From Lichenicola sp965198655 (GTDB taxonomy: Bacteria; Pseudomonadota; Alphaproteobacteria; Acetobacterales; Acetobacteraceae), in contig OZ240668.1 of the NCBI GenBank assembly GCA_965198655.1, forward strand, positions 2,976,001 to 3,040,000: a DNA stretch of 64,000 bases, read 5' to 3'. This document shows, one piece after another, positions 52,115 to 62,400 of this stretch. Within the stretch, counting starts at the first letter, position 1. Each line of letters begins with the position of its first letter. Under the pieces are notes generated by a model. The model worked only from the letters and a program-made list of their open reading frames with translations. It was not told the origin of the DNA and searched no databases. The translations under genes were made by a program, and so were the position numbers.

Positions 52115-53149
52115 TCACGCGTCGGCCAGGATGCGGTCGAGGCGGGCCTGCAGCGGCTCCGGCTCCGGCTCGCCCGGCCCGAACACGTCGCGGAACATGC
52201 TGGCCCCGGCCGGCGCGGTTGCGGCGGCGGTGAAGTCGATGGTCGCGTCCATCTCGCGCGCCACCTCGGCGTCGAGCGCGTCGAGGGACGCGGCGTCGTT
52301 CAGCCCCTGTGACAGCAGGGCGTCGCGGGCGCGGGCGACGGGATCGCGCTTGCGTCCGAGCGCCTCCTCGTCCGCGGTGCGGTACGGGCTCTTGTCCATC
52401 CGCCCGTGCCCGAAGAAGCGGAAGCAGGAGATGGCCATGAAGCCGGGCTTGCCGGCGCGGGCGCCGTCGGCCAGGGCCTGCGCGGTGCGGTGCACCGCCT
52501 CGACGTCCTCGCCGTCCACCATCGCCGCCGCCAGGCCGAACGCTTCCGCACGGCGGTCGAACTCGATCGACCGGGTGGCGCGGTCGATCCGGGTGCCCAT
52601 GCCGTACTGGTTGTTGATGCACACGAACAGCACCGGCAGGTCCCAGAGCGCTGCCATGTTCATGCTCTCGTAGAGCAGGCCCTGCTGCATCGCGCCGTCG
52701 CCGAAGAAGGCGACCGAGATCGCGTCCAGGCCCAGCCGCTTGTAGCTGAGCCCGGCGCCGACGACGTGCGGGATGCCGCCGCCGACGATGGCGTTGGCGC
52801 CGAGATGGCCCAGCGCCATGTCGGCGATGTGCATGGAGCCGCCCTTGCCGCGGCAGTAGCCCGCCTCCTTGCCGCCGATCTCGGCCATCATCCGCCCTGG
52901 ATCGGCGCCGCGGGCCAGGAAGATGCCGTGGCCGCGATGGTGGGTGGTGAAGCTGTCCTCCGGACGCATCGCCGCCGCGACCCCGGCCGCCGCCCCTTCC
53001 TCGCCGATCGACAGGTGCAGCATGGAGCCGGCCGACAGCCCGCGCGCGTAGAGCTCCGCCACCCGCTCCTCGAAGGTGCGTATGCGACGCATGGTGCGGT
53101 AGAACTCGGGTAGCCTGGTGTTGGCCAGCACGGCGTCAGGTGGGGTCAA
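52115..53149 (-). CDS. Acetoin/2-oxoacid dehydrogenase-type E1 alpha subunit
   Basis: This 344-residue thiamine-diphosphate-binding subunit has the GDGAMQQGLLYESMNMAALW...NN cofactor motif, THHRGHGIFLARG and GKEAGYCRGKGGSMH. The acetoin-type AcoA family is a better match than branched-chain or pyruvate E1. There is no ATG; TTG 53149 overlaps the kinase stop (TTGA) and has GGAGG about 9 bases upstream, while GTG 53131 is possible. It probably cleaves a ketose-type substrate and passes the two-carbon unit to the lipoyl arm. Confidence 0.9.
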   Translation of the reverse strand: MTPPDAVLANTRLPEFYRTMRRIRTFEERVAELYARGLSAGSMLHLSIGEEGAAAGVAAAMRPEDSFTTHHRGHGIFLARGADPGRMMAEIGGKEAGYCRGKGGSMHIADMALGHLGANAIVGGGIPHVVGAGLSYKRLGLDAISVAFFGDGAMQQGLLYESMNMAALWDLPVLFVCINNQYGMGTRIDRATRSIEFDRRAEAFGLAAAMVDGEDVEAVHRTAQALADGARAGKPGFMAISCFRFFGHGRMDKSPYRTADEEALGRKRDPVARARDALLSQGLNDAASLDALDAEVAREMDATIDFTAAATAPAGASMFRDVFGPGEPEPEPLQARLDRILADA

Positions 53150-54651
53150 GGTGCTGCGTCCTCCCGGAGTGAGCGCATGGCGGGATACAGAGCCGCATGG
53201 CGGTGGTAGATCTCGTCGTAGCGCCTGACGTTGGCGGCGATCGGCTCGATCCGGCGGCCGGGCCGGACCATGGCGGCGATGCCCTCGTCGATGCTGGCGA
53301 AGTGCCCGGCGCCGTGTGCCGCCAGCACCGCGGCCCCCAGGGAGGGCGCTTCCGCCACCTCCGGCACCAGCACCGGCAGGCCGGCGGTGTCGGCGTGGAT
53401 CTGCAGCCACAGCGCCGAGCGGGTGGCGCCGCCGCCGGCGGTGATCTCGGCCGCACCGGATCCGGCCTCCGCCATGCGGTCGATGATGGCGCGGGTGCCG
53501 AAGCCGATGCCCTCCAGCACGGCGCGGAACAGGTGGGCGGCGGTGTGGTGCAGCGACAGGCCGGTGACGGCGCCGCGCGACAGCGGGTCGGTGTAGGGGG
53601 TGCGGTTGCCCTGGAAGTGGTCCAGCACCAGCAGCCCGTCGGCGCCCGGCTCCAGCCTGGCCGCCTCGGCGTTCAGGGTGTCGAGGTCGAGCGCGTCGCC
53701 GCCGCCCAGCCGGCGCAGCCAGGCGACGATGGAGCCGGTGGAGGTTTGCCCGCCTTCCAGGATCGTGCGGCCGGGATACACCGCGTCGCGGTAGGTGCCC
53801 CACAGGCCGGGCACGTGCGCCGAGGTGTCTCCCACCGCGAACTGCAGGTGCGAGGAGCCGGTGATCAGCGCGAGCTGACCGGGCCGGGCGACGCCGAGCC
53901 CGATCATGCCGATCAGCGCGTCGGCGCCGCCCTGCACCACCAGCACCGTGTCCGGCAGACCGAGATGGTCGGCGGCGCGCGGCGCGAGCGGCCCGAGCAC
54001 GACGCCCGGCGCCACGACCTCCGCCGGCCACTTCGCCCGCAGCTCGCCCAGGTCGAGGGCGGCCAGCAGGCTGTCCGGCCAGCCGCCGGCGTCGCTGCGG
54101 TAGTGCCAGCGAATGGACGCGTTGTTCAGGCTGGCGGCGCGGCGCCCGGTCAGCCGCCAGGTGAGGAAGTCCTGGTACTCGCAGATCGTGTGCGCGGTGC
54201 GGAAGGTGTCCGGCTCGTGCCGGGCCAGCCACAGCGCCTTGGGGATCATCCACTCGGCCGAGACCGGACCCTGGCCGGCGCCGTTGATCGCCAGCGCCGG
54301 GTCGCCGGTGGCGAGCACCGCGTCGGCCTCCTGCCCGGCCCGCACGTCCATCCAGATGATCGCCGGGCGGAGTGGTCGCGCCTGCGCGTCCAGCGCCACC
54401 ACGGTGCAGCAGGTGGTGGTGGCGCACAGCGCCGCCACCTCGTGCGCGGCGACGCCGCTGTCCGACACCACCTGACGGACCGCGCGGCCAAGGGCGGTCC
54501 ACCAGTCCTCGGGATCCTGCTCGGCGCGGGCGCCGGGCGCGAAGCGGGTCGGATAAGGGGACGCGGCCGAGGCGATCCGTCGGCCCTGGAGGTCGAACAA
54601 GGTCGCCCGCAGGCTTTCCGTGCCGCCGTCGATGCCGACCACATAGGCCAT
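53146..54651 (-). CDS. FGGY-family carbohydrate kinase
   Basis: The 501-residue kinase has the N-terminal phosphate loop GIDGGTESLRATLFD, the substrate-binding FGGY_N pattern WMDVRAGQEAD, and C-terminal FGGY blocks VLDHFQGNRTPYTDP and EITAGGGATRSALWLQI. It phosphorylates a sugar or polyol, and xylulokinase- and ribulokinase-like enzymes are the relatives. ATG 54651 was selected over an upstream ATG at 54708 because homology begins there. It is the first gene of the operon, divergent from the SorC-type regulator. Confidence 0.9.
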   Translation of the reverse strand: MAYVVGIDGGTESLRATLFDLQGRRIASAASPYPTRFAPGARAEQDPEDWWTALGRAVRQVVSDSGVAAHEVAALCATTTCCTVVALDAQARPLRPAIIWMDVRAGQEADAVLATGDPALAINGAGQGPVSAEWMIPKALWLARHEPDTFRTAHTICEYQDFLTWRLTGRRAASLNNASIRWHYRSDAGGWPDSLLAALDLGELRAKWPAEVVAPGVVLGPLAPRAADHLGLPDTVLVVQGGADALIGMIGLGVARPGQLALITGSSHLQFAVGDTSAHVPGLWGTYRDAVYPGRTILEGGQTSTGSIVAWLRRLGGGDALDLDTLNAEAARLEPGADGLLVLDHFQGNRTPYTDPLSRGAVTGLSLHHTAAHLFRAVLEGIGFGTRAIIDRMAEAGSGAAEITAGGGATRSALWLQIHADTAGLPVLVPEVAEAPSLGAAVLAAHGAGHFASIDEGIAAMVRPGRRIEPIAANVRRYDEIYHRHAALYPAMRSLREDAAP

Positions 54652-54696
54652 CGCCCGAACCGCTCCCGTTCCCGGCACGCGCCCTCGTTTGCATCC

Positions 54697-54769
54697 GATG
54701 TTGCACATCTGACGCGCGGGACGACATTTGCTCCGGGATGGACAATCGGCGCGTCACGCGACACGTGTC
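54697..54769. promoter_or_regulatory. Candidate operators in the regulator/kinase divergent region
   Basis: The 153-base gap holds a perfect dyad GATGT-tgc-ACATC at 54697-54709 and a 10-bp palindrome GACACGTGTC at 54760-54769. Either could bind the SorC-type regulator encoded just downstream. No clear -35/-10 pair was identified. Confidence 0.5.
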
Positions 54770-54804
54770 AAGCCGGTAAATCTTCCGGCGGTGGCGACAC
54801 GACG

Positions 54805-55821
54805 ATGGTGACCCTGAACCTCGCGCACGAGCCCGACGCGGCGATCCTGGTGCGGGCGGCCTGGCTGTACCACGTCGGCGGAATGACGCAGGAGGAGGTG
54901 GCGCGCCGGCTCGGCGTGCATCGCACCCGGGTGGTGCGGCTGCTCGGCGAGGCGCGTGACCGCGGCCTGGTCAGCGTCACCATCAACCACGACTCCGTGC
55001 GCGACCTCGACCTGGAGGGCGCCATCGCTCGCGCCTACGGGCTCGACTTCTGCCTGGTCACCCCGGCGATGGGCTTCGATACGGGACCGACCGAGCCGAA
55101 GCTGGCGGCGGCGGAGGAGATGATCGCGCGCCGGGCGGTCGGCAGTGCCGCCGCCAGCGTCCTGCGCGGCAAGCTCGCGGGCGGCGGCCCGATCACCGTG
55201 GGCGTAAGCTGGGGCCGCACGCTGGAGCAGATGACGGTGCACCTGTCCGGGGTGCAGAACCCGCGCGCGCGCTTCGTGTCGCTGATGGGCTCGCTCACGC
55301 GGAACTCGGCCTCGAACCCGTTCGAGGTGGTGCAGGCGCTGGCGGCGCGGACCGGGGGAGAGGGCCACTTCCTGCCGGTGCCGTTCATCGCCGATTCGGT
55401 CGCCGACCGCACCGTGCTGATGTCGCAGCGCAGCGTGGCGGAGGCGCTGGCGCTGGCGGGCTCGGCCGACCTGTTCCTGATCAGCGTCGGCGAGCTGACG
55501 GAAACGTCGTTCCTGCGCACGCAGTCGATGCTGTCCGCGGACGAGCTACGGAGCGTTCGGGCGCGCGGCGCGGTGGCGGACTCGCTCGGCCGGCTGTTCG
55601 ATGCCGGCGGCGCGGCCGTCGAGCACGAGCTGGCGCACCGCACCCTGGCGCTGGAGTTCGAGCAGCTGCGCGGCCGCGACGTGGTGCTGCTGGCGGGCGG
55701 CCTGCAGAAGGTGGACGCGGTGCGGGCGCTGCTTCGCACCGGCATCGTGCAGGGGCTGGTGATCGACGGGGATGCGGCGCGGGTGCTGGAGGCGGGGCTG
55801 GCGGGGGAGCCGCCGCGCTGA
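54805..55821 (+). CDS. SorC/DeoR-type sugar-binding transcriptional regulator
   Basis: The 338-residue regulator has an N-terminal helix-turn-helix (GMTQEEVARRLGVHRTRVVRLL). The SorC-type sugar-binding domain includes the ITVGVSWGRTLEQM loop that usually binds a phosphosugar effector and DLFLISVGELTETS. It diverges from the kinase operon and very likely controls it, with the kinase product as plausible inducer. ATG 54805 is the only sensible start. Confidence 0.9.
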   Translation: MVTLNLAHEPDAAILVRAAWLYHVGGMTQEEVARRLGVHRTRVVRLLGEARDRGLVSVTINHDSVRDLDLEGAIARAYGLDFCLVTPAMGFDTGPTEPKLAAAEEMIARRAVGSAAASVLRGKLAGGGPITVGVSWGRTLEQMTVHLSGVQNPRARFVSLMGSLTRNSASNPFEVVQALAARTGGEGHFLPVPFIADSVADRTVLMSQRSVAEALALAGSADLFLISVGELTETSFLRTQSMLSADELRSVRARGAVADSLGRLFDAGGAAVEHELAHRTLALEFEQLRGRDVVLLAGGLQKVDAVRALLRTGIVQGLVIDGDAARVLEAGLAGEPPR

Positions 55822-56083
55822 CGGCGGCACGTAGGGTTGAAGTCGTTACCGGTCGATTCCGGCGCAAGGCGGCTCGCGGCCGCATGACCTGCGGCCTGGG
55901 CTGGCCGGAACGGACTGGCGGCTTCCCGGCTGCTGTCCCAGGGGTGGGGGCGGTCGACGGCGGGGAGCTTCGGCAAGCGCCTTGGCGGCGCGGGGCGGCT
56001 GATCGGCTGGTCGGTCGTCATCGGTTTTCCGCAGGAGCGGCGTTTTGTAATCGTTTTGCGCGGGTGCTAAGCGTTTTTCCGCA

Positions 56084-57637
56084 ATGCCGCCCGAATTTCG
56101 CACGCCCCGTTTGTTCAAGGAGCGCGTGATACCGGACGGAGCGACGCTGGCCGGTTATGCCGCCCTGGTTCAGGCGCTCCGCGTTGATGTTCCCTTGCGG
56201 CTGGTGGCCTGCGTGTCGCCGGCGTCGGTGCGCGAAGGCCGCAGCACCTCGGACGATCTGATCGTGTTCGATCGGCGATACCGCCCGGCGGACGACGTCG
56301 GAGGGCACCTGGTGTTCGCCCTGCGGCACGAGGAACCCGACCTGCGCGCGCTGAAGCGGATCTTCGACGTGCTGCCCGACGATGCGGTTGCAGGCCTTGT
56401 GCGCGGGGCACCCACCGGCGCCTGGGCGCGCCGGGTCTGGTTCCTGTTCGAGTGGCTCACCGGCCGCCGCCTGGACCTGCCTGACGCGGCGGCCGGGAAC
56501 TACGTCGACGCCCTGGACCCGGCGGCGTGCTTCGTGGTCTCGCCGGTGAACTCGCCGCGGCACCGGGTGCGCGATAACCTGCCCGGCGCACCCGGCTTCT
56601 GCCCTGTGATCCGGCGCACCCCCGTCCTCGAGGGCTTCGTCGCCCGGGGACTGGCCGAGCGGGCGAAGGGGATCGTGCACGGCGCGGACCGGCGGGTGCT
56701 GGCCCGTGCGGCCAGCTTCCTGCTCCTGTCCGACAGCCAGGCGAGCTTCCGGATCGAGGGGGAAACGCCGCCGCGCGATCGTGTCGAGCGTTGGGGCCGG
56801 GCGGTCATGCAAGCCGGCAAAAGGCCGCTTTCCGTGCCGGAGCTGGAGCGCCTGCAGTCGGTCCTGGTGGAGGACTTGCGGCACGTCGCCACCGGCATCA
56901 GGACCGAGGGGGTCTTCCTGGGCGACCGCGACGCGGACGGCGCGCCGGTGCCGGAGCTCATCGGCGCCCGCCCCTCCGACCTGCCGGGCTTGATGGACGG
57001 CATGATCGCGGCCAACGCGAGGATGGCCAGCGGCGGCCTGGACCCGGTGCTGCAGGCGGCCGCCATAGCCTATGGCTTCGTCACCGCGCATCCGTTCGAG
57101 GACGGGAACGGGCGCCTGCACCGCTTCCTGGTCCATCACGTCCTGGCCGAGCGCGGCTTCTCGCCGCCGGGCATCCTGTTTCCGGTCTCGACGGCCATCC
57201 TGGCGGACATCGAGACCTATGGTCGCCTGCTGCGGGAGCGCTCGGCCCCGCTGATGGACCACATCGCGTGGCGCCCCACGCCGAGGGGCAACGTCGAGGT
57301 GCTCAACGACACGCGCGACCTGTACGCCCTGTTCGACGCCACCGACTTCGCCGCGTTCCTCTACGGCTGCGTGGCGCGAACCGTGGAGGAGGACCTGCCT
57401 CGCGAGATCGCGGAGATCGACGCCTATGACCGCGCCCGCCAGGGGATCGCTGCCTTGTTCGACATGGCGGACCAGCAGGTGTCCCTGCTGATCCGGTTCG
57501 TGCGGCAGAACGGCGGACGACTGGCCAAAGGGCGGCGCCGGACCGAGTTCGCCTCCCTGCGCGACGACGAGGTGGAGGCGGTCGAGCGGGTCGTTGCGGA
57601 AGCCTACGAAGCGGCGAGCACTGAATCCGGGGGGTAG
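56084..57637 (+). CDS. Fic-domain protein (class II, inhibitory helix N-terminal)
   Basis: This 517-residue Fic enzyme has the complete active-site motif HPFEDGNGRLHR (H336) and, N-terminal to it, the inhibitory-helix motif SxxxEG as S221-E225-G226 (SFRIEGE). It would transfer AMP or a related group to a protein target when the helix is displaced. The N-terminal 190 residues are of the Fic/DOC_N type, and a winged-helix-like tail may follow. No good ribosome-binding site precedes ATG 56084. It stands alone, followed by an AT-rich orphan gene. Confidence 0.92.
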   Translation: MPPEFRTPRLFKERVIPDGATLAGYAALVQALRVDVPLRLVACVSPASVREGRSTSDDLIVFDRRYRPADDVGGHLVFALRHEEPDLRALKRIFDVLPDDAVAGLVRGAPTGAWARRVWFLFEWLTGRRLDLPDAAAGNYVDALDPAACFVVSPVNSPRHRVRDNLPGAPGFCPVIRRTPVLEGFVARGLAERAKGIVHGADRRVLARAASFLLLSDSQASFRIEGETPPRDRVERWGRAVMQAGKRPLSVPELERLQSVLVEDLRHVATGIRTEGVFLGDRDADGAPVPELIGARPSDLPGLMDGMIAANARMASGGLDPVLQAAAIAYGFVTAHPFEDGNGRLHRFLVHHVLAERGFSPPGILFPVSTAILADIETYGRLLRERSAPLMDHIAWRPTPRGNVEVLNDTRDLYALFDATDFAAFLYGCVARTVEEDLPREIAEIDAYDRARQGIAALFDMADQQVSLLIRFVRQNGGRLAKGRRRTEFASLRDDEVEAVERVVAEAYEAASTESGG

Positions 57638-57787
57638 TGGGCCAGGCCGTGGGTCGCCGTGCCGTCGTTCCGGAAATAGGCGCCGCATGTTGATGGCCGG
57701 GAGCGGAAGGTCCGCTGTATAGTGCGTGACGCAGCAAAGCGGCCGACTGCCTCGATCCGCTCGTATGTTGAAAACTCGGCTCCTGAC

Positions 57788-59125
57788 ATGCACAGTGGGC
57801 AGCGACAGGCTCCGAAAGGCGACTCGAAGGTGACAGAAGAGCCCCCCGACCGCTTGGTTTTTGATTCGGCGACCATCTATGAATTGGTGAGTTTATTCAG
57901 CCTCACTGACAAGGCCTATGGCTGGGCCCGCAGCGGTGCAGAAGCGCTTACGGCCGCCTTCCTCAGTCCCAGCAGAATAGAGATTGCTGGCGCGCCTACT
58001 CCGACTGGCCCGGCAAGTGCACTCTATGGTGAATTGACGAACTGTATGCATGGGAGACTTCAGTCGAGGCTGGTTGCACCGCATCTTCAAGTTGCCATCG
58101 ATGTCGATGCGCTGTTCGTTGAGACAAGGGCTTGGGTTGCAGCCAATGCTGAGAGCATTGCTAGTGCCTACGTCTCTTTGCGATCCGATCCCAACTTTCA
58201 TCCATGGCTTGAGTTTGCGAAAAGGACGGCTTGGATCGAGCATTCGGGCCGTTTAGGAGGATTATACGATAGCTCTTTTCTTCCGCAAATAGATGCAGTC
58301 TTGAAGAACGTTGATCAGGGCCATGATTATGGTCGCAATGTTCCTAACCAGCAAGATCTTGAGAGTTTGCTGCCTTTGAGCAGGGACTTGCGGTTACTCC
58401 CAGGCGGAGATCTTGATCAGAGCACCGACGTTATCGCTGCCTTTGAACACGGTTATATTGTCTCAGCACTTATTCGAGGCTACTTTCACCAACAAGTCGC
58501 TACACGGCGAAAGAACGTACAATTGACACGCCATCCTTTCCGGGAAGGCGTCTTCGCCCGTGTTCGAGAGTCTGAAGTCGGCAAGCACCCTAGTGAAGAG
58601 CGTTACGAAATAACAAACACTCAGAAGTACCTCTCCCAGATCATCGTTGCCGATGCACTAAAGGAGGCTTCTGCCGAAAGGCGCGGCTTCCGGTGGATCA
58701 AGAATGTTGAGAATGCAATAGACGCCGTCGACAGTTCGCTGGAGCTGGAACAGGAAGATGACGATAATCGCGCTTATTCGAAGGCGGTTTCACAGGCTCG
58801 AAAGCTGGGTCTAGTTACCGACAAGAAGATCGACACTTACGTTGCGGGTACTCACGCGCTATTAGCAGGACTATCGGCATTTACACTTGTGCCTTTCTTG
58901 CCCGCCTCGACTCCGCACACAGAACTTGTAAGCAGCCTAGCCGGTATAGCCGCCAGCGCCGTTTCTCCAATTGTCAACATCAATGGCCGTGTTTCAGAAG
59001 CGGTAAAACAAGCACTCGCTAAGCGACAACTCAAAGAGCTTAGGCTTGGACGAAGTGGAGTAGTATCATACTCCGACTATAGGCTTCCAATCACGTCAGG
59101 CGTGATTTGCGCGAAGGTGTCTTGA
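57788..59125 (+). CDS. Unrecognised accessory protein with C-terminal hydrophobic segments
   Basis: I do not recognise this protein of about 445 residues. Base composition is far more AT-rich than the surroundings, which indicates recent acquisition. Most of it is soluble and charged (ESEVGKHPSEERYEITNTQK, SLELEQEDDDNRAYSKAVSQ). Near the end two hydrophobic stretches (HALLAGLSAFTLVPFLP and LVSSLAGIAASAVSPIV) could be membrane segments. The start is unsure: ATG 57788, GTG 57722 and GTG 57830 are all possible. It lies 150 bases after the Fic gene on the same strand; whether they act together is unknown. Confidence 0.7.
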   Translation: MHSGQRQAPKGDSKVTEEPPDRLVFDSATIYELVSLFSLTDKAYGWARSGAEALTAAFLSPSRIEIAGAPTPTGPASALYGELTNCMHGRLQSRLVAPHLQVAIDVDALFVETRAWVAANAESIASAYVSLRSDPNFHPWLEFAKRTAWIEHSGRLGGLYDSSFLPQIDAVLKNVDQGHDYGRNVPNQQDLESLLPLSRDLRLLPGGDLDQSTDVIAAFEHGYIVSALIRGYFHQQVATRRKNVQLTRHPFREGVFARVRESEVGKHPSEERYEITNTQKYLSQIIVADALKEASAERRGFRWIKNVENAIDAVDSSLELEQEDDDNRAYSKAVSQARKLGLVTDKKIDTYVAGTHALLAGLSAFTLVPFLPASTPHTELVSSLAGIAASAVSPIVNINGRVSEAVKQALAKRQLKELRLGRSGVVSYSDYRLPITSGVICAKVS

Positions 59126-59413
59126 GCACGGAGGAATGGGGGAAGAGCCTAGCATTGCTCTGCATATGAACGGCTTCCGCCGTAATCAAGGCTGCAAGTT
59201 GAACACTGTAGCTGTTCGAATATAATCTTCGCTTGTTTGTGTTCGATGGTTGAACGGACAGTGCCAGCTTTCTCAACATTCATTAGCGCGTTTGCTGTCC
59301 CCTACGCATATATGTCCGCTCAGAAGATTTCAGACGCGGCAGACTGACGGCCGCTTCGAGGCGTAAAGCTGCCATCAACGCCGAGCACCGCAATCGGACC
59401 TGCCCGATAGCGT

Positions 59414-62400
59414 TCAGCCCCGGCCCCCAAACGAAGCCGGCGGCACCATCCCCGCCGCCGGATACGCCGGCAGCGGCGGCGGCGCCTTCGGCTGCACCGG
59501 CGGCAGCCGCCGCACCCGGTCCAGCGCCACCCGCACCGCCGCTTCCAACTGAGCGTCCTGCCCGGTGACCGCCTCGTCGGGCCGGTCGTCCACCGTGATG
59601 TCGGGCGACACGCCCGTGTTCTCGATGATCCAGTGGCCGTCCGGATCGGCCAGCGCGTCCTTGGGGATGGTAATGGCGGTGCCGTCCATCAGGCGCCAGG
59701 GGGCGTTGATGCCCTGCACGCCGCCCCAGCTCCGCGTGCCGACCAGCGGGCCCAGGCCGTAGCGGCGGAAGTAGTACGGGAACTGGTCGCCGTCGGAGCC
59801 GGAGCCCCAGTTGAGCAGCGTCACCATCGCCCGCGGCGGCACCGCGACCGGCAGCGGCGACACCGCCCCTTCCCGGTTGACGAACCCGCCGGCGAGCGTG
59901 CGGCGGAGCACGGCCAGCACCGCCTGGCTGGTGAAGCCGCCGCGGTTCCAGCGCACGTCGAGGATCATCCCCTCCTTGTCCGCCTGCGGGTAGAACTGGC
60001 GCACGAACTCGCCCCAGCCGCCGCTCGTGAAGTCGGTCAGCGCCACGTAGCCGATGCGGCCGCCGGAAAGCTGGTCGACGCGCAGGCGGTTGCGCCAGGT
60101 CCGGTCGAAGCTCCGCAACGGCTGCTCGTCGGCGATCGGCGTCACCACCACGTCGCGCCGCTTCCCGTCCGCCGCCGGCGCCACGGTGAGGGTGACGCGG
60201 CCTCCGACGCCGACCAACAGCGCGTCCGGATCGGTGGGCGCGGCCAGCGCGTGGCCGTCGATCGCCAGCAGGAAATCGCCGTCATGCAGGTGCAGGCCGG
60301 GCGCGGTCAGCGGGCTCACAAAATCGGCGCGGGTATTGTCGCCCTGCAGGATGTGCGCGAGGCGGTAGCGGTGCGAGGCCGGATCCAGCGCATAGTCCAC
60401 GCCGAGCCGGCCGGTCACCACCGGCATCCGCGCGTCGAGCCGCGCGCCGGGACGCAGGAAGGTGTGCGAGCTGCCGAGCTCGCCCTGCATCTGCCCCAGC
60501 AGGTAGAGGAAATCGTCCTCCGAGCCGACACGCGGCAGCAGGGCGGCATAGGCGTCGTGCACCGCCTGCCAGTCGTTGCCGTTCATCGCCCGGCTGAAGA
60601 ACACGTCGCGGTCGAGCCGCCAGGCGTTCTCCAGCATCTCGGCCCATTCCCGGTGCGGATCGATCGTCGCGCGCAGGCCGGACAGGTCGAGCGTCATGTC
60701 GTTGGCGATCCCCGGGCCGGTGGAGGCGACGTGCCAGGCGCCGTCGCGACGGAACGCGACCGATCCGCCGCCGGCCGACAGGCTGTGGTTGTCCAGCCCG
60801 GTGGCGATCGTGCGGTCGGCCTGGGTGTCGAGGTCGAACACGTGCAGCGCCGCCTGCTGCCCGGGCAGGTCGCCGTCGATCAGTTGCGGCGGCCTGGTCT
60901 CGTAGAACAGGCGGCTTCCCCTCACCTCCAGGCTGGCGATGACCGCGGGCGTCACCGGCAGCGCCACCGCGCGCGCCATCAGCCGGTCGAGGTCGACGTG
61001 CAGCGGCGCCACCGGAGCGCCCGGAACGGAGGCGGTGTCGGGCGACAGGGGCGACCGGTCGTCCGGATCCAGGGTGGCGGCGAAGAGGCCGTCGGAGTTC
61101 AGGGTGGCGATGATGTTCTCGTCGTCGCGGTCGGACACCAGCGGCAGCTCGTTGCGCTGCGAGACGAAGAACAGCACCCGGCCGTCGGCGGAGAATTGCG
61201 GCAACCGGTCGCTGTCCATCGCGTCGCTGACGATCGCGTCGCGGCCGGTGGCCAGCTCGTCGAGGTGGATCGCGCGCTGATGGTTGGCGCGCAGGGTGCT
61301 GTAGGCGAGCCAGCGCCCGTCCGGCGAGAAGGCGGCGTCGCGGATCTCCGCCTGCGGGTCGCTGGCGACCAGGCGCGGCGCGCCACCTGCGGTCGGGACC
61401 AGCCACAGGCGGTGATTGGCGTCCGCCACCGCGAGGCGACTGCCGTCCGGCGACCAGACGGGCGTGTAGAGATAGCCGGACCGCATACGCGTCAGCACGC
61501 GCTCGGCGCCGCCCGGCATGGTCCTGACCGCGAGCTGCTGCTCGCCGCTGGCGTCGGTCTCGTAGGCGATCGCGTGGCCGTCCGGCGACCAGGCCGGATG
61601 GTCCTCGTCCGCGCCCGGGGTGCCGGTCAGGTCGCGCGCCGCCCCGAGGCCGGGAAGGTCGAACAGCTCGCCGCGGGCGGACAACAGCAGGTCGCCGCCA
61701 TCCGGCGACAGCGCGTAGTCGACGCCGCCGGTGGCGTCGGTGACCCGCGCCGCGTCGCCGACCGCCACCGTGCGCGGGGCGGTGCGGGCGCCGTCGTCCG
61801 GGACCTGCACCGGGACCGCGCGCAGGGTGCGGGACGGCAGGTCGAGCGCATACAGCCGGCCGCCCTGCGCGAAGGTGATGGTGTGGCCGCCCAGCGACGG
61901 CTCGTCGACGTCGAGATCGGTGAACCGGGTCACCTGGGCGACGCTGCGGGCGTCGAGGTCGTAGGCCCAGATGTTGGAACGGAAGCCGGGGCCGCGATCG
62001 GACAGGAAGTAGATCACGCGGCCGAACCACATCGGCGCGGTGTCGGTGCCCTTCCAGCGCGTGATCCGCACCAGGCGACGGGTGCGGAGATCGTAGGTGT
62101 CGATGTCCTGCGCCTGGCCGCCGACATAGCGCTTGGGCAGCGCGTCGTTGCGGTAGATGCGGTTGAAGGCGATCGCCTGCCCGCCCGGCGCGAACGACAG
62201 CAGCCCGGAATGGTCGAGCGGCAGGGCCTCGCGCAGGCCGCCCTCGATCGGGACCGTGAACGCCCGCACGATCTTGGGCGAGGGCGAGGAGCGCGAGGAC
62301 AGGAACACGACGCGACGCGAGTCCGGCGTCCAGGTGACCACCCGGTTGTCGCTGCCGCTTGAGGCGGCGTCGAAGGTGAGGCGCCGGATCGGGCCGCCGG

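Noticed and set aside
59126..59413. Short frames between the orphan gene and the tricorn-like protease
   Set aside because: The 62-codon minus-strand frame lacks a ribosome-binding site and a recognisable product; no RNA gene is visible.
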